Source of the DNA: Rubellimicrobium mesophilum DSM 19309
Lineage (GTDB): Bacteria > Pseudomonadota > Alphaproteobacteria > Rhodobacterales > Rhodobacteraceae
Reading direction: 5' to 3'
Length of the DNA stretch: 64,000 nt
Assembly: GCF_000600335.2 (NCBI RefSeq)
Contig: NZ_KK088571.1
Coordinates: 17,501 to 81,500, forward strand
In this document: positions 12,032 to 20,317 of the stretch, piece by piece
Position numbering within the stretch: position 1 is the first letter of the stretch
Layout of the letters: every line of letters starts with the position of its first letter
The notes under the pieces: generated by a model
The model's database searches: none
Told to the model about the DNA's origin: nothing
What the model saw: only the letters and a program-made list of their open reading frames with translations
Position numbers and translations under genes: made by a program

Positions 12032-14991
12032 TGATCGTCTGGTCGCCGCATACGGAGGAGCCGGGCGCGCTGGCTCGCGTGCTGCCCGACCGCGACCGCT
12101 TCCGTGCGCTCACCGACTACATGGCAGCCCCGGTCGTGCGGAAGGAGGTGAGCGGGCGCGTGGTGGAGCTCGTCCGCGATCCCGCCCCCGAGGTACTGCT
12201 GGGTGACCAGGCGCTCCTGCGCATGACCCTGCGCCAGCAGACGTCAGAGAGGAAGTACACCGCCTTGACATTGTCCTTCGCGCCCGAGGACCTCGAGGTG
12301 AGTGCGTTCAACTCGGGCGAGCCGCGCGCGCGACAGATCGTGGACCTCACCCTTACGCTCGTTCTGGAGACCGCCTTTGCGGGTATCCCGCCTGAGCCGC
12401 GCCCGCACGTCTTCGCCACAACCCACACACATGCCGGCCGCGTCGAGGTGAACCTGGCGCTGCCCCGCGGCGTCCGCCGCCCGGACGGGTCCTGTCGCGC
12501 CCACAACCCGCACCCGCCGCGGCGGGGCAGCCTGCTGCTCTGGGACGCGGTGACGGACGTCATCAACCACGCCTTCGGGCTCGCGGACCCCGGAGACCCG
12601 GCGCGGGCGCGGCTCCTCGTCCGGCCCGACTACGTGCTGAAGCGCGAGGCGGAAGAGGTGCGGGCGTTCGAGGCGGGGCTCATCGACGCGCTCCCGGCGC
12701 CCGACCCGCGTCTCGCGATCGCCGCAACCATCGCTCAGCGCGTGGACGAGGGCACGATCCGCAACAGGGCGGAGGTGCTTGCGGCGCTAGTAGAGCTGAT
12801 CCGGCCCGAAGGGTGCGTCCTTCACCGCATCGGGCGCGAGTCCGTCACCGTTGGGGTGCCCGGTGCTCCGGCACGCGAGCGACTGGAGCTCAGGGGGCCG
12901 CACTTCGCCTCGAGCTTCACCGGGCCGGAGGCGCTCGTCTGCCCGTACAACCTGCCCGCGCTTCGTGCCGAGCGGGCGCGTGTCCTTGCGTCCGCCCCCG
13001 AGCGCCTCTGCGCCGCCTGGGCCGAGCGCGCGCGGGCCACGCGCGCGCATCTAGGGCAGGGAGCCTGGCCCGAGGTGGAGCCGCCCAACGTGCTGCTGGC
13101 GAGGATCGCAGCGGCCGGTCGGAGCCATCGCGCTGGAGAGTCTATCGCGCTCGGGGCGATGCCGCCTCGCCTCATCCCAAGCCGCCACCATGAGCTCGCG
13201 CCCGCAGCCGGCTCTGGTTCCCCGGTATCCCTAAGAGCCGTCCCCGGCTCTTCCTCCCCGACCACCCATCTGACGAATGGAGTTCCGTCGTATGCCGACC
13301 TCGAAGACGACCTCAGCAAACACCGCGTCGGAGCCTATGCGTCCGCCCTCGACGCCGCGGCCGCCCGGCCTCACGCCTCTGGAACGTCAGCTCCTCGACC
13401 AGTTGGTCCGGGTGGAGCAGGAGGCGCAAGGGCGGGAAGCGCGGCTCGAGCAGCGTATCATGTCGCTCGAGATGCAACTGGCGAGCACCAACGGCACCGT
13501 CTCGACCTTGACCGTCTGGTTGGGCGCCTTGCTCGGCCCGGAGGAGCCCAGCGGCTCCTGAGCCGCCTCTTTGTCCGGAGCCAAGAACTCGCCCGAGCTC
13601 TCGCTCCGCGCCTCGCCCGTGCCGATGTGGCGCGGCTCATCCCGCCGGCGCTGACCACGTCCCTAGCCATCTGCACCCGTTCCCTGGAGAGACTTCATGA
13701 CCACCTCGACGCCTTCGCCCGAGCCGGCCTCCCCGGCTCCCGAGACGCGGCCCTCGGCTCTGCCGGACGCGACGGCCCTGCAGCCGCAGCTCCAGTTGGT
13801 GAGTGGGCTCCTGAGCCGCCTGCTGGAGCGGCTGGACGCGCCGTCGGGGGACGCGGCCCAGCAGATCGCGGAGATGCTGCAGCACCTCGCGGCCCTGGCG
13901 CTGAGCCTCGCGCGGGCGGCGGAGGCGATGGAGCGGGTCTCGGCGCCGGAGGGCACGCTGGGGCAGATCGGGGTGGAGCTTCAGCGCATCGGAGTCCGGC
14001 AGGAGGCGCAGGCGCGGCAGATCGCGGTGCTGTCGCAGCAGATGGCGACCATGATGGACTGGCTCGCGGGGGAGCCGACGTCGGAGGTGGCGTCGGAGGG
14101 CCTGAGGTCGCCGGCCGCGCCGCCGGGCTGAGCCGGCCTCCCGGCACGGCGAGCCGCGACGACTTTGTTCCATCCAGTCGGGCGAGGCCGCCCGCCGGGA
14201 GCCTCGCGGAGCGCCTGCGCCTCCTGCGCGATGCGGCGCAAGGCGTGATGCCCGGCTCCCGCGTGGCTGTGCGCCCCGTGCGGCGCCCGGACGGCGTGTC
14301 GGGTCCGGGCTCCACCCTGACGCTCAAGCTTCCGGGGATGCCCCTGATGCTCTGGAGCGAAGGCGTGCTCCGCTTCGCCGCCGGGGGCGTAAGCGGCCCG
14401 GCCGCGGAGCGGCTTCTGGAGCAGATCGCGGCGCGACTTGGGTCGACAGCCTTCCATGCCGGGGACGTAAGGCGGTCGCAGACCCTGGTCGTGGTCGCGG
14501 ACGCCCCATCGCGCGATCGCTTCATCGCGTGGGCCGCCTCCCCGCCGGCCGCCAGTCTGTCGCAAGTCGGTTGGCTGGTCCTCCACGAGGCGGTGCATGA
14601 CTCCGCTCGCGCCGTCGCGGCCGTGCGAAAGGCGGTCGAGGTCTCGGCGCCCGTTCGGGTGATAGTCGTCCTGCCGGAGACCGCCGGCACCGAGGATAAG
14701 GCCAAGGTGCCCGCCTGGGAGCACGGCCTGTCCGAGCTGAACCTCCACCTGCCAGTCACCATCCTGAGGCCGACGGCGGACGGCTATGAGGAAGTCAGGC
14801 CTGACCCATTGGGGCAGGAGCCCTCGGACGAGGCTCTGACCGTGACATCGGGCAACAGCCCAACCGTCGGCCCAACGACGGAGCCGAACAGCCCGGATGG
14901 ATCGGAGGCCGTGGACGCCAACTCCACCAACGACGGCGCGCTTGATCCTGGGGACGATTTCGAGGCTGGTCCCTCGCCTTGGCGCTCCTGA
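12028..14991 (+). CDS. relaxase-like mobilisation protein; frame stays open through three downstream genes
   Basis: The first ~400 codons look like a relaxase/mobilisation nuclease: HVFATTHTHAGRVEVNLALPR carries the H-x-H-x-G-R histidine motif, with RAHNPHPPRRGS and a helical region after it. The frame then stays open to 14991, but from about 13290 to 14131 its translation is Gly/Ala low-complexity while frame +1 holds two credible genes with their own ribosome-binding sites. In very GC-rich DNA the frame whose first codon base is the real third base is almost stop-free, so the long frame is probably partly a shadow. The relaxase likely ended near 13230 (frame +1 offers a TAA at about 13229-13231). 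The 14163-14991 part reads as a separate protein. Confidence 0.55.
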   Translation: MMIVWSPHTEEPGALARVLPDRDRFRALTDYMAAPVVRKEVSGRVVELVRDPAPEVLLGDQALLRMTLRQQTSERKYTALTLSFAPEDLEVSAFNSGEPRARQIVDLTLTLVLETAFAGIPPEPRPHVFATTHTHAGRVEVNLALPRGVRRPDGSCRAHNPHPPRRGSLLLWDAVTDVINHAFGLADPGDPARARLLVRPDYVLKREAEEVRAFEAGLIDALPAPDPRLAIAATIAQRVDEGTIRNRAEVLAALVELIRPEGCVLHRIGRESVTVGVPGAPARERLELRGPHFASSFTGPEALVCPYNLPALRAERARVLASAPERLCAAWAERARATRAHLGQGAWPEVEPPNVLLARIAAAGRSHRAGESIALGAMPPRLIPSRHHELAPAAGSGSPVSLRAVPGSSSPTTHLTNGVPSYADLEDDLSKHRVGAYASALDAAAARPHASGTSAPRPVGPGGAGGARAGSAARAAYHVARDATGEHQRHRLDLDRLVGRLARPGGAQRLLSRLFVRSQELARALAPRLARADVARLIPPALTTSLAICTRSLERLHDHLDAFARAGLPGSRDAALGSAGRDGPAAAAPVGEWAPEPPAGAAGRAVGGRGPADRGDAAAPRGPGAEPRAGGGGDGAGLGAGGHAGADRGGASAHRSPAGGAGAADRGAVAADGDHDGLARGGADVGGGVGGPEVAGRAAGLSRPPGTASRDDFVPSSRARPPAGSLAERLRLLRDAAQGVMPGSRVAVRPVRRPDGVSGPGSTLTLKLPGMPLMLWSEGVLRFAAGGVSGPAAERLLEQIAARLGSTAFHAGDVRRSQTLVVVADAPSRDRFIAWAASPPAASLSQVGWLVLHEAVHDSARAVAAVRKAVEVSAPVRVIVVLPETAGTEDKAKVPAWEHGLSELNLHLPVTILRPTADGYEEVRPDPLGQEPSDEALTVTSGNSPTVGPTTEPNSPDGSEAVDANSTNDGALDPGDDFEAGPSPWRS
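13292..13561 (+). CDS. small coiled-coil protein, copy 1
   Basis: 89 aa starting MPTSKTTSANTASEPM, preceded by GGAG nine bases upstream. A Ser/Thr/Pro-rich leader is followed by a heptad-like coiled coil (LERQLLDQLVRVEQEAQG, RLEQRIMSLEMQLAST) and a short hydrophobic end. The gene at 13697-14131 has the same plan, so the pair may be paralogues. It lies in frame +1 relative to the long relaxase frame. Function is unknown; coiled-coil partners of relaxosomes or replication proteins are possible. Confidence 0.5.
   Translation: MPTSKTTSANTASEPMRPPSTPRPPGLTPLERQLLDQLVRVEQEAQGREARLEQRIMSLEMQLASTNGTVSTLTVWLGALLGPEEPSGS
13697..14131 (+). CDS. small coiled-coil protein, copy 2
   Basis: 144 aa starting MTTSTPSPEPASPAPET, with GGAG seven bases upstream. 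A Pro/Ser-rich leader is followed by long helices with regular Leu/Ile spacing (LVSGLLSRLLERLD, GQIGVELQRIGVRQEAQARQ) ending MATMMDWLAGEPTSE. Composition and codon third-position GC mark this frame as the coding one here. It resembles the 13292-13561 protein in plan. No catalytic motif is seen. Confidence 0.55.
   Translation: MTTSTPSPEPASPAPETRPSALPDATALQPQLQLVSGLLSRLLERLDAPSGDAAQQIAEMLQHLAALALSLARAAEAMERVSAPEGTLGQIGVELQRIGVRQEAQARQIAVLSQQMATMMDWLAGEPTSEVASEGLRSPAAPPG
14249..14991 (+). CDS. hypothetical protein (3' part of the long frame, probably its own gene)
   Basis: The section from about 14163 reads as a folded protein again: SLAERLRLLRDAAQGVMPG, LTLKLPGMPLMLWSEGVLRF, RRSQTLVVVADAPSRDRFIAW, RVIVVLPETAG. 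It ends in an acidic, Asn/Ser/Thr-rich tail. The first in-frame ATG is at 14249, with a GTG just before it. The true start may be an upstream non-ATG codon. I do not recognise a family. Confidence 0.38.
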
Positions 14992-15038
14992 TGCGACGGG
15001 CTGCAGCGAGCAGACCTCCGGGCCAGCACATGGACCGT

Positions 15039-15703
15039 TCAGTCAGGCGGCGAAGCGCTCCCGTCCGGCGTTGCGTCCACCGGCGGCCCGGGTTGGGGCA
15101 GGGCGGGCGCCGGCGCCTCCACGATCAGGCCCTGGGTCCCGGCGTTCGCGGCCACGAGCCTCTTGCGCAGATCGGCGATCGTTGCCGCATGCTCGTCCAC
15201 GCGTTGGCGCAGGAAGCGCGTGTTCCCGCGCTCGTCCCAGAGCTACTACCTGAGGTCGGCCATGGCCCGTTCGCAGTCCGCCTGGTAGCGGTTGAAGTAT
15301 CCCTGATACCGCTCGGCCTCCTCCCGAGCGCCGGTAAGCTCGACTTCGAGCTCCTTCACGATCGTCTCGTGCTCCTGCGCCTCAGCGTCTCTCTCCGCTT
15401 GCAGCCTCGCGATCTCGCAGCGCAGTTCCGCCTTGCCGGTGTCGGCGATCTCGCACGCCTTCCTCAGGCCCGTGCGTCTATCTCCAGAGCCAGCCGCTCC
15501 ACCTCTTCCGGGACGGGTATCTCATCGAGCGCCTCGCATTCCTGCTGGGCTGCGCGCCAGGCGCGCAGGGCCCGGTTGATCGTGGCATAGGAGCCGCGAT
15601 TGCCCAGGTGGGCGCGCACACGTGATTGCGTCGGCTCTATCCCGAGCTCTGCAAGTTCAAGAGCGGCACGCAGAACGTCGTTATCCCGTTCTTGAGGCAT
15701 CAT
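15039..15703 (-). pseudogene. KfrA-like DNA-binding coiled-coil protein, disrupted
   Basis: The N-terminal 79 residues (MMPQERDNDVLRAALELAELG, then SRVRAHLGNRGSYATINRALRAWRAA) match the KfrA N-terminal DNA-binding pattern seen on plasmids. The frame ends at a TGA near 15464, but a one-base shift there continues GLRKACEIADTGKAELRCEI into a long coiled coil. That frame then meets two adjacent TAG codons (15243-15248). It continues after them as LWDERGNTRFLRQRVDEH and ends at 15039. KfrA proteins bind plasmid DNA and help partitioning or regulation. One frameshift plus two stops argue for real decay here. Confidence 0.7.
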
Positions 15704-15907
15704 AGGTCCACGCGAGGGGTGTCCTGTGTGTATCGCGATACGGTCGATACGACAGGCTCCATAGAGCCCACCACTCGGAAGCAGGGGAGTAGGCCGAGCA
15801 TCTAGAGCTTCTGATCAGTCGCTGCAGCCTCTTCGACACGGCTTAACATGTCGCCGGCTTCGACCTTCACGGCGCGTCTTATGACCAAACAGATCCCATC
15901 GGCGCCA

Positions 15908-16060
15908 TCACCCGTCGAGATGCCCGTTCGTCTTGAGCCAGTCTGTGAGGATCTTGGTCACAAGCGAACTAACGGATCGGGCGTCTGCCTTGGCTGCTCG
16001 CTCCAGCGCAGCCTTTGTCTCTTCGGGGAGCCGAAAGGAGATCGGCAGGCTCTTCGTCAT
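15908..16060 (-). CDS. ribbon-helix-helix (Arc/CopG-type) regulator, 50 aa
   Basis: A complete 50-residue protein starting MTKSLPISFRLPEETKAAL at 16060. It has an N-terminal beta strand (LPISFRLPEE), helix A (TKAALERAAKADA), the tight turn SVSSL and helix B (VTKILTDWLKTNG). This is the minimal ribbon-helix-helix fold. Directly upstream lie four GTAGTT/AACTAC half-sites with 10-bp spacing (16062-16119), as expected for an autoregulated RHH repressor. It may be a plasmid copy-control or antitoxin-like protein; no toxin is adjacent. Confidence 0.72.
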   Translation of the reverse strand: MTKSLPISFRLPEETKAALERAAKADARSVSSLVTKILTDWLKTNGHLDG

Positions 16061-16061
16061 T

Positions 16062-16119
16062 TGTAGTTATCCGTAGTTGACCAGCCGCCCATCGTGGTGT
16101 AACTACGTCGTACTACAAC
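16062..16119. promoter_or_regulatory. operator array of four GTAGTT half-sites
   Basis: GTAGTT occurs at 16063-16068 and 16073-16078 as a direct pair 10 bp apart. The complement AACTAC occurs at 16101-16106, and a variant ACTAC at 16112-16116. The two pairs face each other. One helical turn between half-sites fits cooperative ribbon-helix-helix dimers. A plus-strand promoter candidate lies inside the array (TTGACC 16077-16082, 17-bp spacer, TAACTA 16100-16105), so binding would block it. Confidence 0.55.
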
Positions 16120-16600
16120 TCACAGGCGGACCAATGACCAACTCACCCTCTTCGGCAGGGAACGGCTTTTCGTTGCCTGCAGAACACGACTCGCTTGCGC
16201 TGGAGGACAGTCAGCCCGGCGCGGCGTCTCCGCATCGTCATCCCGGTCGCCATGAGATGGTCCCTACAGTAGGTCCGTCAGGCATTCTTAAGACCTAGGG
16301 CTGGCAGGGAGGCATCGTCTCGCTAGCCGGGATGACCTGCTAACGGGCAGGAAACCATCCCCGCTGTTTTGCTGATACTTTACCTTGCCCGCCGCAGTCT
16401 GAACAGGCTGGTCGTGTGTGGGGTCCAACGCGGGGATCAAGGCTCCCCGTCCTGCCAACCGTCGCGCAGCGCGGACCGTTGAGACGCATCGGCGCTGTTA
16501 CCGAATCGGTGAGAAGCTTCGCCGTCAATCGGACAGGATGCCCGCCTGCCCGGGAGCCCAGCTTGTTCCCCTCGTCATTCGCCCTGAAGGACTCCGTCGC
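16120..16600. other. mostly non-coding stretch; possible 54-aa ORF at 16134-16298
   Basis: Downstream of the operator a short frame (MTNSPSSAGNGFSLPAEHD...) could be read from 16134 but has a weak ribosome-binding site and no recognisable domain. The remainder to 16600 shows nothing I can support. Confidence 0.3.
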
Positions 16601-17452
16601 ATGTTCAACCAAGATGACTCCGCCCTCCCGGTCATGCTGCGGTTTCGGGCGTTCCCATGTGAGCAGGTTTATGCAAACTCGCTCGAGTTCGCCGACGCTG
16701 GCCTTTACGTGTTCGTCCGAGTGGAACCGCCGCATTTCATCTATCTGGGTCGGTCCCTCAGCCTGATAAAGCGCCTCAAAGCCCAGCGCCGCATCCGGCA
16801 GGTCTTCTCATACCTGATGGTCTTCGACTTTCCCGGCCTGCAGATGAGTCTCGCGACATCCATGGATCTCGAGAGACGCCTCCTTCGTGCGGCCTGGGAT
16901 CGATGGGGTTGGGCGCGTTGGACGAACCAGACGGACCTTTGGGTCAAGTTCTTCGACCGCTGTGTCTGGCCCGGCTCGCCATCGATGATGGAGGTGGTCG
17001 AGCGAGTGCTCACCGGGGTCGAGGAGTTCATGGCCGCTCAGGCCACATTCGACCCGCGCCGGCCAGCCTACCTGCGCATGACTTGTATCCTTGGAAGGCC
17101 GAGTGACGAGGTTCATGCCTTCGGCAGGCCCGGACCCTCCGGGTTCACCGTGCTCGCAGGCTCGCGCCTCTCATTGAGGTTCAGGTCTTTCGCGCAGCTC
17201 CGAACAGCGGAAAGCCCTGAGGCTCGGCTGGCGCTGCGCCTTTGGAAAGATGGCCTTCTGGACCGCAAATCCGGCACTCGGACCCGGGAGGAAGGCATCT
17301 ACTTTCTGCGCGACCAGGCATTCGCGACATCGCAGGTTGCCAACTCGATCCTTTTGGGACGGCAGGCCGAGACAGAGCAATGGCGGAAGCCCACGGAACC
17401 GGAGTTACTCCGGTTCGATGTTCCCCCTGGCTCTCACCCCCGCTGGCGGTGA
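16601..17452 (+). CDS. GIY-YIG-like / DUF4357 protein
   Basis: 283 aa when started at MFNQDDSALP (16601), which has GAAGGA upstream; the frame is open further back without support. The N-terminal half has GLYVFVRVEPPHFIYLGRS, similar to the GIY-YIG core (GxY...YxG). The C-terminal half has the DUF4357 pattern: GFTVLAGSR, a charged loop, LWKDGLLD, then the segment ending SQVANSILLGR. Such proteins are often nuclease-like accessory proteins of mobile elements. Whether the nuclease residues are complete cannot be judged by eye. Confidence 0.6.
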   Translation: MFNQDDSALPVMLRFRAFPCEQVYANSLEFADAGLYVFVRVEPPHFIYLGRSLSLIKRLKAQRRIRQVFSYLMVFDFPGLQMSLATSMDLERRLLRAAWDRWGWARWTNQTDLWVKFFDRCVWPGSPSMMEVVERVLTGVEEFMAAQATFDPRRPAYLRMTCILGRPSDEVHAFGRPGPSGFTVLAGSRLSLRFRSFAQLRTAESPEARLALRLWKDGLLDRKSGTRTREEGIYFLRDQAFATSQVANSILLGRQAETEQWRKPTEPELLRFDVPPGSHPRWR

Positions 17453-17846
17453 GCTTGCCCCGATGGACCTCAGCACGAGACCTCGGCCGCAGCAGCACCG
17501 GCTCGATGTCATGCGGCACATCGCTCGTCTCCCTCAAGGCGGAGCAGATACATGTCTTTCAATAAGGTCACCGTTCTCGTCCTAGTGTCCTGGTGCCTTG
17601 CTGGGACGAGGAGGAACAAGCCGCCAAGACCTGCGGCATGGCGCAACATCGGCCCGCAGCAGCCCGGGCATTTCTTTGACGGGCTGAGTTGGCGCTGCAG
17701 CTCGGCCGCCCGCCAAATCACCCAGACGCAGCTGTGAGGAACGGAATGCTCTGCCTAAGTCTTGGACAGTCTCGCCGGAACTCCTCCGGGCACCACAACG
17801 GGGACGGACAGTCGTGCGGTCCCTCGATACGGGCGGAATGGCAGCC
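17453..17846. other. intergenic region, no gene recognised
   Basis: Several short frames overlap on both strands, none with a clear start site or recognisable protein. It lies between two rightward genes. Confidence 0.4.
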
Positions 17847-18050
17847 ATGAGCAGCTATCTGTTCACGCTCACGGGCTGCAATGAGCGCCTCCTTGTCGAT
17901 GTGGACGCGACATCGCTGGCGAGTTTGTCGCAGGAGCTTTCCTGTTGTCGATTCTTGGTCGGTCGCATGGTCGCCGTGGATGGTGAAGCGACATCAAGGG
18001 GCGTTCTGCTCCCCGTCAGCCGCATCGGCATGGTCGCCGAGGCGGAATGA
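17847..18050 (+). CDS. small hypothetical protein
   Basis: 67 aa starting MSSYLFTLTGCNERLLVDVDATSL. Composition is protein-like, with alternating hydrophobic strands (LLVDVDA, FLVGRMVAVDG). It ends at 18050. I recognise no family, and the start could be the ATG nine bases earlier. Confidence 0.4.
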   Translation: MSSYLFTLTGCNERLLVDVDATSLASLSQELSCCRFLVGRMVAVDGEATSRGVLLPVSRIGMVAEAE

Positions 18051-18477
18051 CGGCGACGCTCAGCCGAACGTCCTCTTCTCCCGTCATCGGCAGTCTTGGC
18101 GCCTCGAGGTTGCCCCAGAGGAAAAGTTCGGAGGTGGCAACATGAAGAGCATGGCTAGCATCCGAGCGACTGTCGCCTTGCCGGGTAGGCAACCGCGCCA
18201 TCCGGACGGCTCATTTCACCCAGCCATCTCCTGTCCGCTTCTCAGTTCGGATCGGCGCACACCCATTTATCACCTGCGTCAGATTGTTCTTGACCCTTGG
18301 TGCGGCAAGCGACAGCTTCGGGGTATGTTGACTCCGGGTCTCATACCTGCTGCCTGCTGACGCCCCGCTCTCGCGGGGACCGAGTGGTCGCGCGCTGACT
18401 TCTTCTCCTTCACGATCAGATCACCCCACCGCGCCGCCGTCGGTCCTCGCCTGTGCCCTCCCGCAGGATGACGACCT
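18051..18477. other. intergenic region upstream of the AAA+ operon
   Basis: This should contain the promoter of the operon starting at 18478. Short frames exist, but I cannot support any as genes. Confidence 0.4.
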
Positions 18478-19637
18478 ATGCCCCCCAAGACCATCCCCTT
18501 CGCGCCCAAGCTGCGCCTCTGGCCCGAGACGGCCGCCGACATTGAGGCCCGCCTGAAGCGCTATCTCGTGAAGCTGCGCAAGGCCCGCCACGCGGCTTGG
18601 CAGGCCAGCGTCGAGGAGCCCGCCGCCGAGCCGTCGTCTGGGGACGAGGACGACCTGTCCGACGATCTTCCCGTGGAGGCGCCGGCCCAGCGGCCACGCG
18701 GCGTCCTCATCAAGCTCAACTACACCGACGAGGAGCGGATCCGTCGGCGCGCCCGCGCACTGGTCCGGGCTCGCGAGGCCGCGTTCGGGGCCGCGCATGT
18801 GCGCAAGGAGGACCTTGAGCGCCTGCGCGCGGTCATGGGCGGGGTAGAACTGCGGGGGCCAGCCGTCCGAGCACGAGGCCGACGAGATCGCGGCCAGGCT
18901 CCTGGAGGAGATGCCTTGGCACGCGCGGGCGCTGGAGATCCTGTGGCGCGACATGCGCCAGGGTGCGAGAGCCAGGGAGGGCCTGCGTTTCCGGCCCATC
19001 CTCCTCGACGGCAGCCCCGGCGTGGGCAAGACGCACCTGGCATTGCGTTTGGCCGAGCTCTCGCGCGTGCCTCACGCCTATGTGGACGTGGCTACCTCCT
19101 CGGATGGCTTCACCCTGGCCGGGGCTCAGAGGACTTGGGGCTCCGCGAACCCGGGCCGGCCCGTGTCGCTCATCCTGGAGACCCGTGTGGGCAATCCCCT
19201 GGTCTTCGTGGACGAGGTCGAGAAGGGCGGGACGCACCACTCGTACAAGGGAGGCACCCCCACCTCGGCGCACCTGTCGCTGTTGTCCCTCCTGGAGCCT
19301 GCCTCGGCCCGGGTCTGGAGCTGTCCCATACCATGCTCTCGAGTTCCGCATGGACCGGATCAACTGGATCCTGGCCTCGAACGACGCGCGCCTGCTGCCT
19401 GCGCCACTGGCCTCGCGGCTGCGCGTCGTACCCGTACGCGGGCCCACCCGGGCCGAGATGCTGGCCTTTGTCGCCCGGGAGATCGCGCGTCGGGGTCTGG
19501 ACGAGGAGGCGGTCGAGACCGTGGCCGCGCTCATCCGTCTCTACCCCGAAGGCGATGAGCGGCTGAACCTGCGCACCGTGGTGCGCCTGATCGAGGACTT
19601 GGCCGCACTGGCCGACATGGCGGAGGTGAGACACTGA
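18478..19637 (+). pseudogene. AAA+ ATPase, frameshifted
   Basis: The N-terminal part (MPPKTIPFAPKLRLWPETAAD) is followed in the next frame by the ATPase: Walker A DGSPGVGKTHLALR, Walker B PLVFVDEVEKGG. In a third frame come sensor 1 WILASNDARLLP and the arginine-finger region PLASRLRVVPV. Joining requires removing one G from the G5 run at 18854-18858 (giving ELRGQPSEHEADEIAARLL) and two small indels near 19318-19340. The overall plan resembles Lon-like or chaperone-type AAA+ proteins. It heads an operon with short overlaps. The G-run indel suggests sequence error, but the second site needs two changes. Confidence 0.75.
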
Positions 19638-20317
19638 TGGTCCGCAATCGCGTGCCCGTTGCTGCCGTTCCCCTGGCCGACCTCCTGGCCGCGCTCGACG
19701 CGCTGCAGCGTGCCACTGAGCCGCCCCTCACCGACCCGGATGTACCCGTGCGCCTCGTGGACCTGCCTTCCGTGTGGCAGGCCTATCTGCACGACGACGC
19801 GGACACCTACGCCGACCTGGCCCCGCCACACCTTGCCGAGAACCGGCGCATGGACTGGACGCGTCTTCTGGCGCGCATCGGTCGTCAGTTCGCGATCCCG
19901 TACCAGACGGCGGAGGTGCTCACGGAGGTGGGGCAGGGACCCACACCCGAAGACTTGGACCGCGAGCCCATCATCTCGCCCTGCTCGCCGGCCCTGGACG
20001 CGCACAGGGCGCTGGTCATCGCGGGTCATGTCACCCATCACCCCCGCCTTGGGGTGGGGTGGATGCGCACCTCACTCCTGATGGGCCTTAATCCGAAGGC
20101 CGGCTGGGCCCGGAGCTGGAGGCGCTGGTATGCCCTGGGCGAGCCGATGGCGGCGGAAGAGCGTCCGCTGTTCTGGCAAAGGGGTGTCGCGGCCGAGCCG
20201 ATCGGGACCGATGACCCGCAGGTGGCGCAGCACTTCGCGGACCTGCGGCCGCGCGCGGCCGAGCTCCTTGGCTCAATGGCCCATCTGGCGCCGCTGCTCG
20301 GGGAAGGCCAGCCATGA
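19637..20317 (+). CDS. hypothetical protein, second gene of the AAA+ operon
   Basis: 226 aa. Its ATG overlaps the AAA+ stop as TGATG and its own stop overlaps the next start as ATGA. The sequence is helical and soluble: VPLADLLAALDALQRA, MDWTRLLARIGRQFAIPYQTAEVLTEV, then a Trp-rich stretch KAGWARSWRRWYALGEPM. No motif is recognised. The tight coupling to the AAA+ gene suggests a partner or substrate adaptor. Confidence 0.65.
   Translation: MVRNRVPVAAVPLADLLAALDALQRATEPPLTDPDVPVRLVDLPSVWQAYLHDDADTYADLAPPHLAENRRMDWTRLLARIGRQFAIPYQTAEVLTEVGQGPTPEDLDREPIISPCSPALDAHRALVIAGHVTHHPRLGVGWMRTSLLMGLNPKAGWARSWRRWYALGEPMAAEERPLFWQRGVAAEPIGTDDPQVAQHFADLRPRAAELLGSMAHLAPLLGEGQP

Noticed and set aside
15243..15248. 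Tandem TAG codons as possible programmed recoding (suppression or pyrrolysine)
   Set aside because: The same gene also carries a frameshift upstream and nothing else in the window suggests recoding; decay is simpler.
14979..15590. A 203-aa plus-strand frame
   Set aside because: It is the complement of the KfrA-like coiled coil, which makes sense as protein on the minus strand; the plus frame has no recognisable domain or start site.
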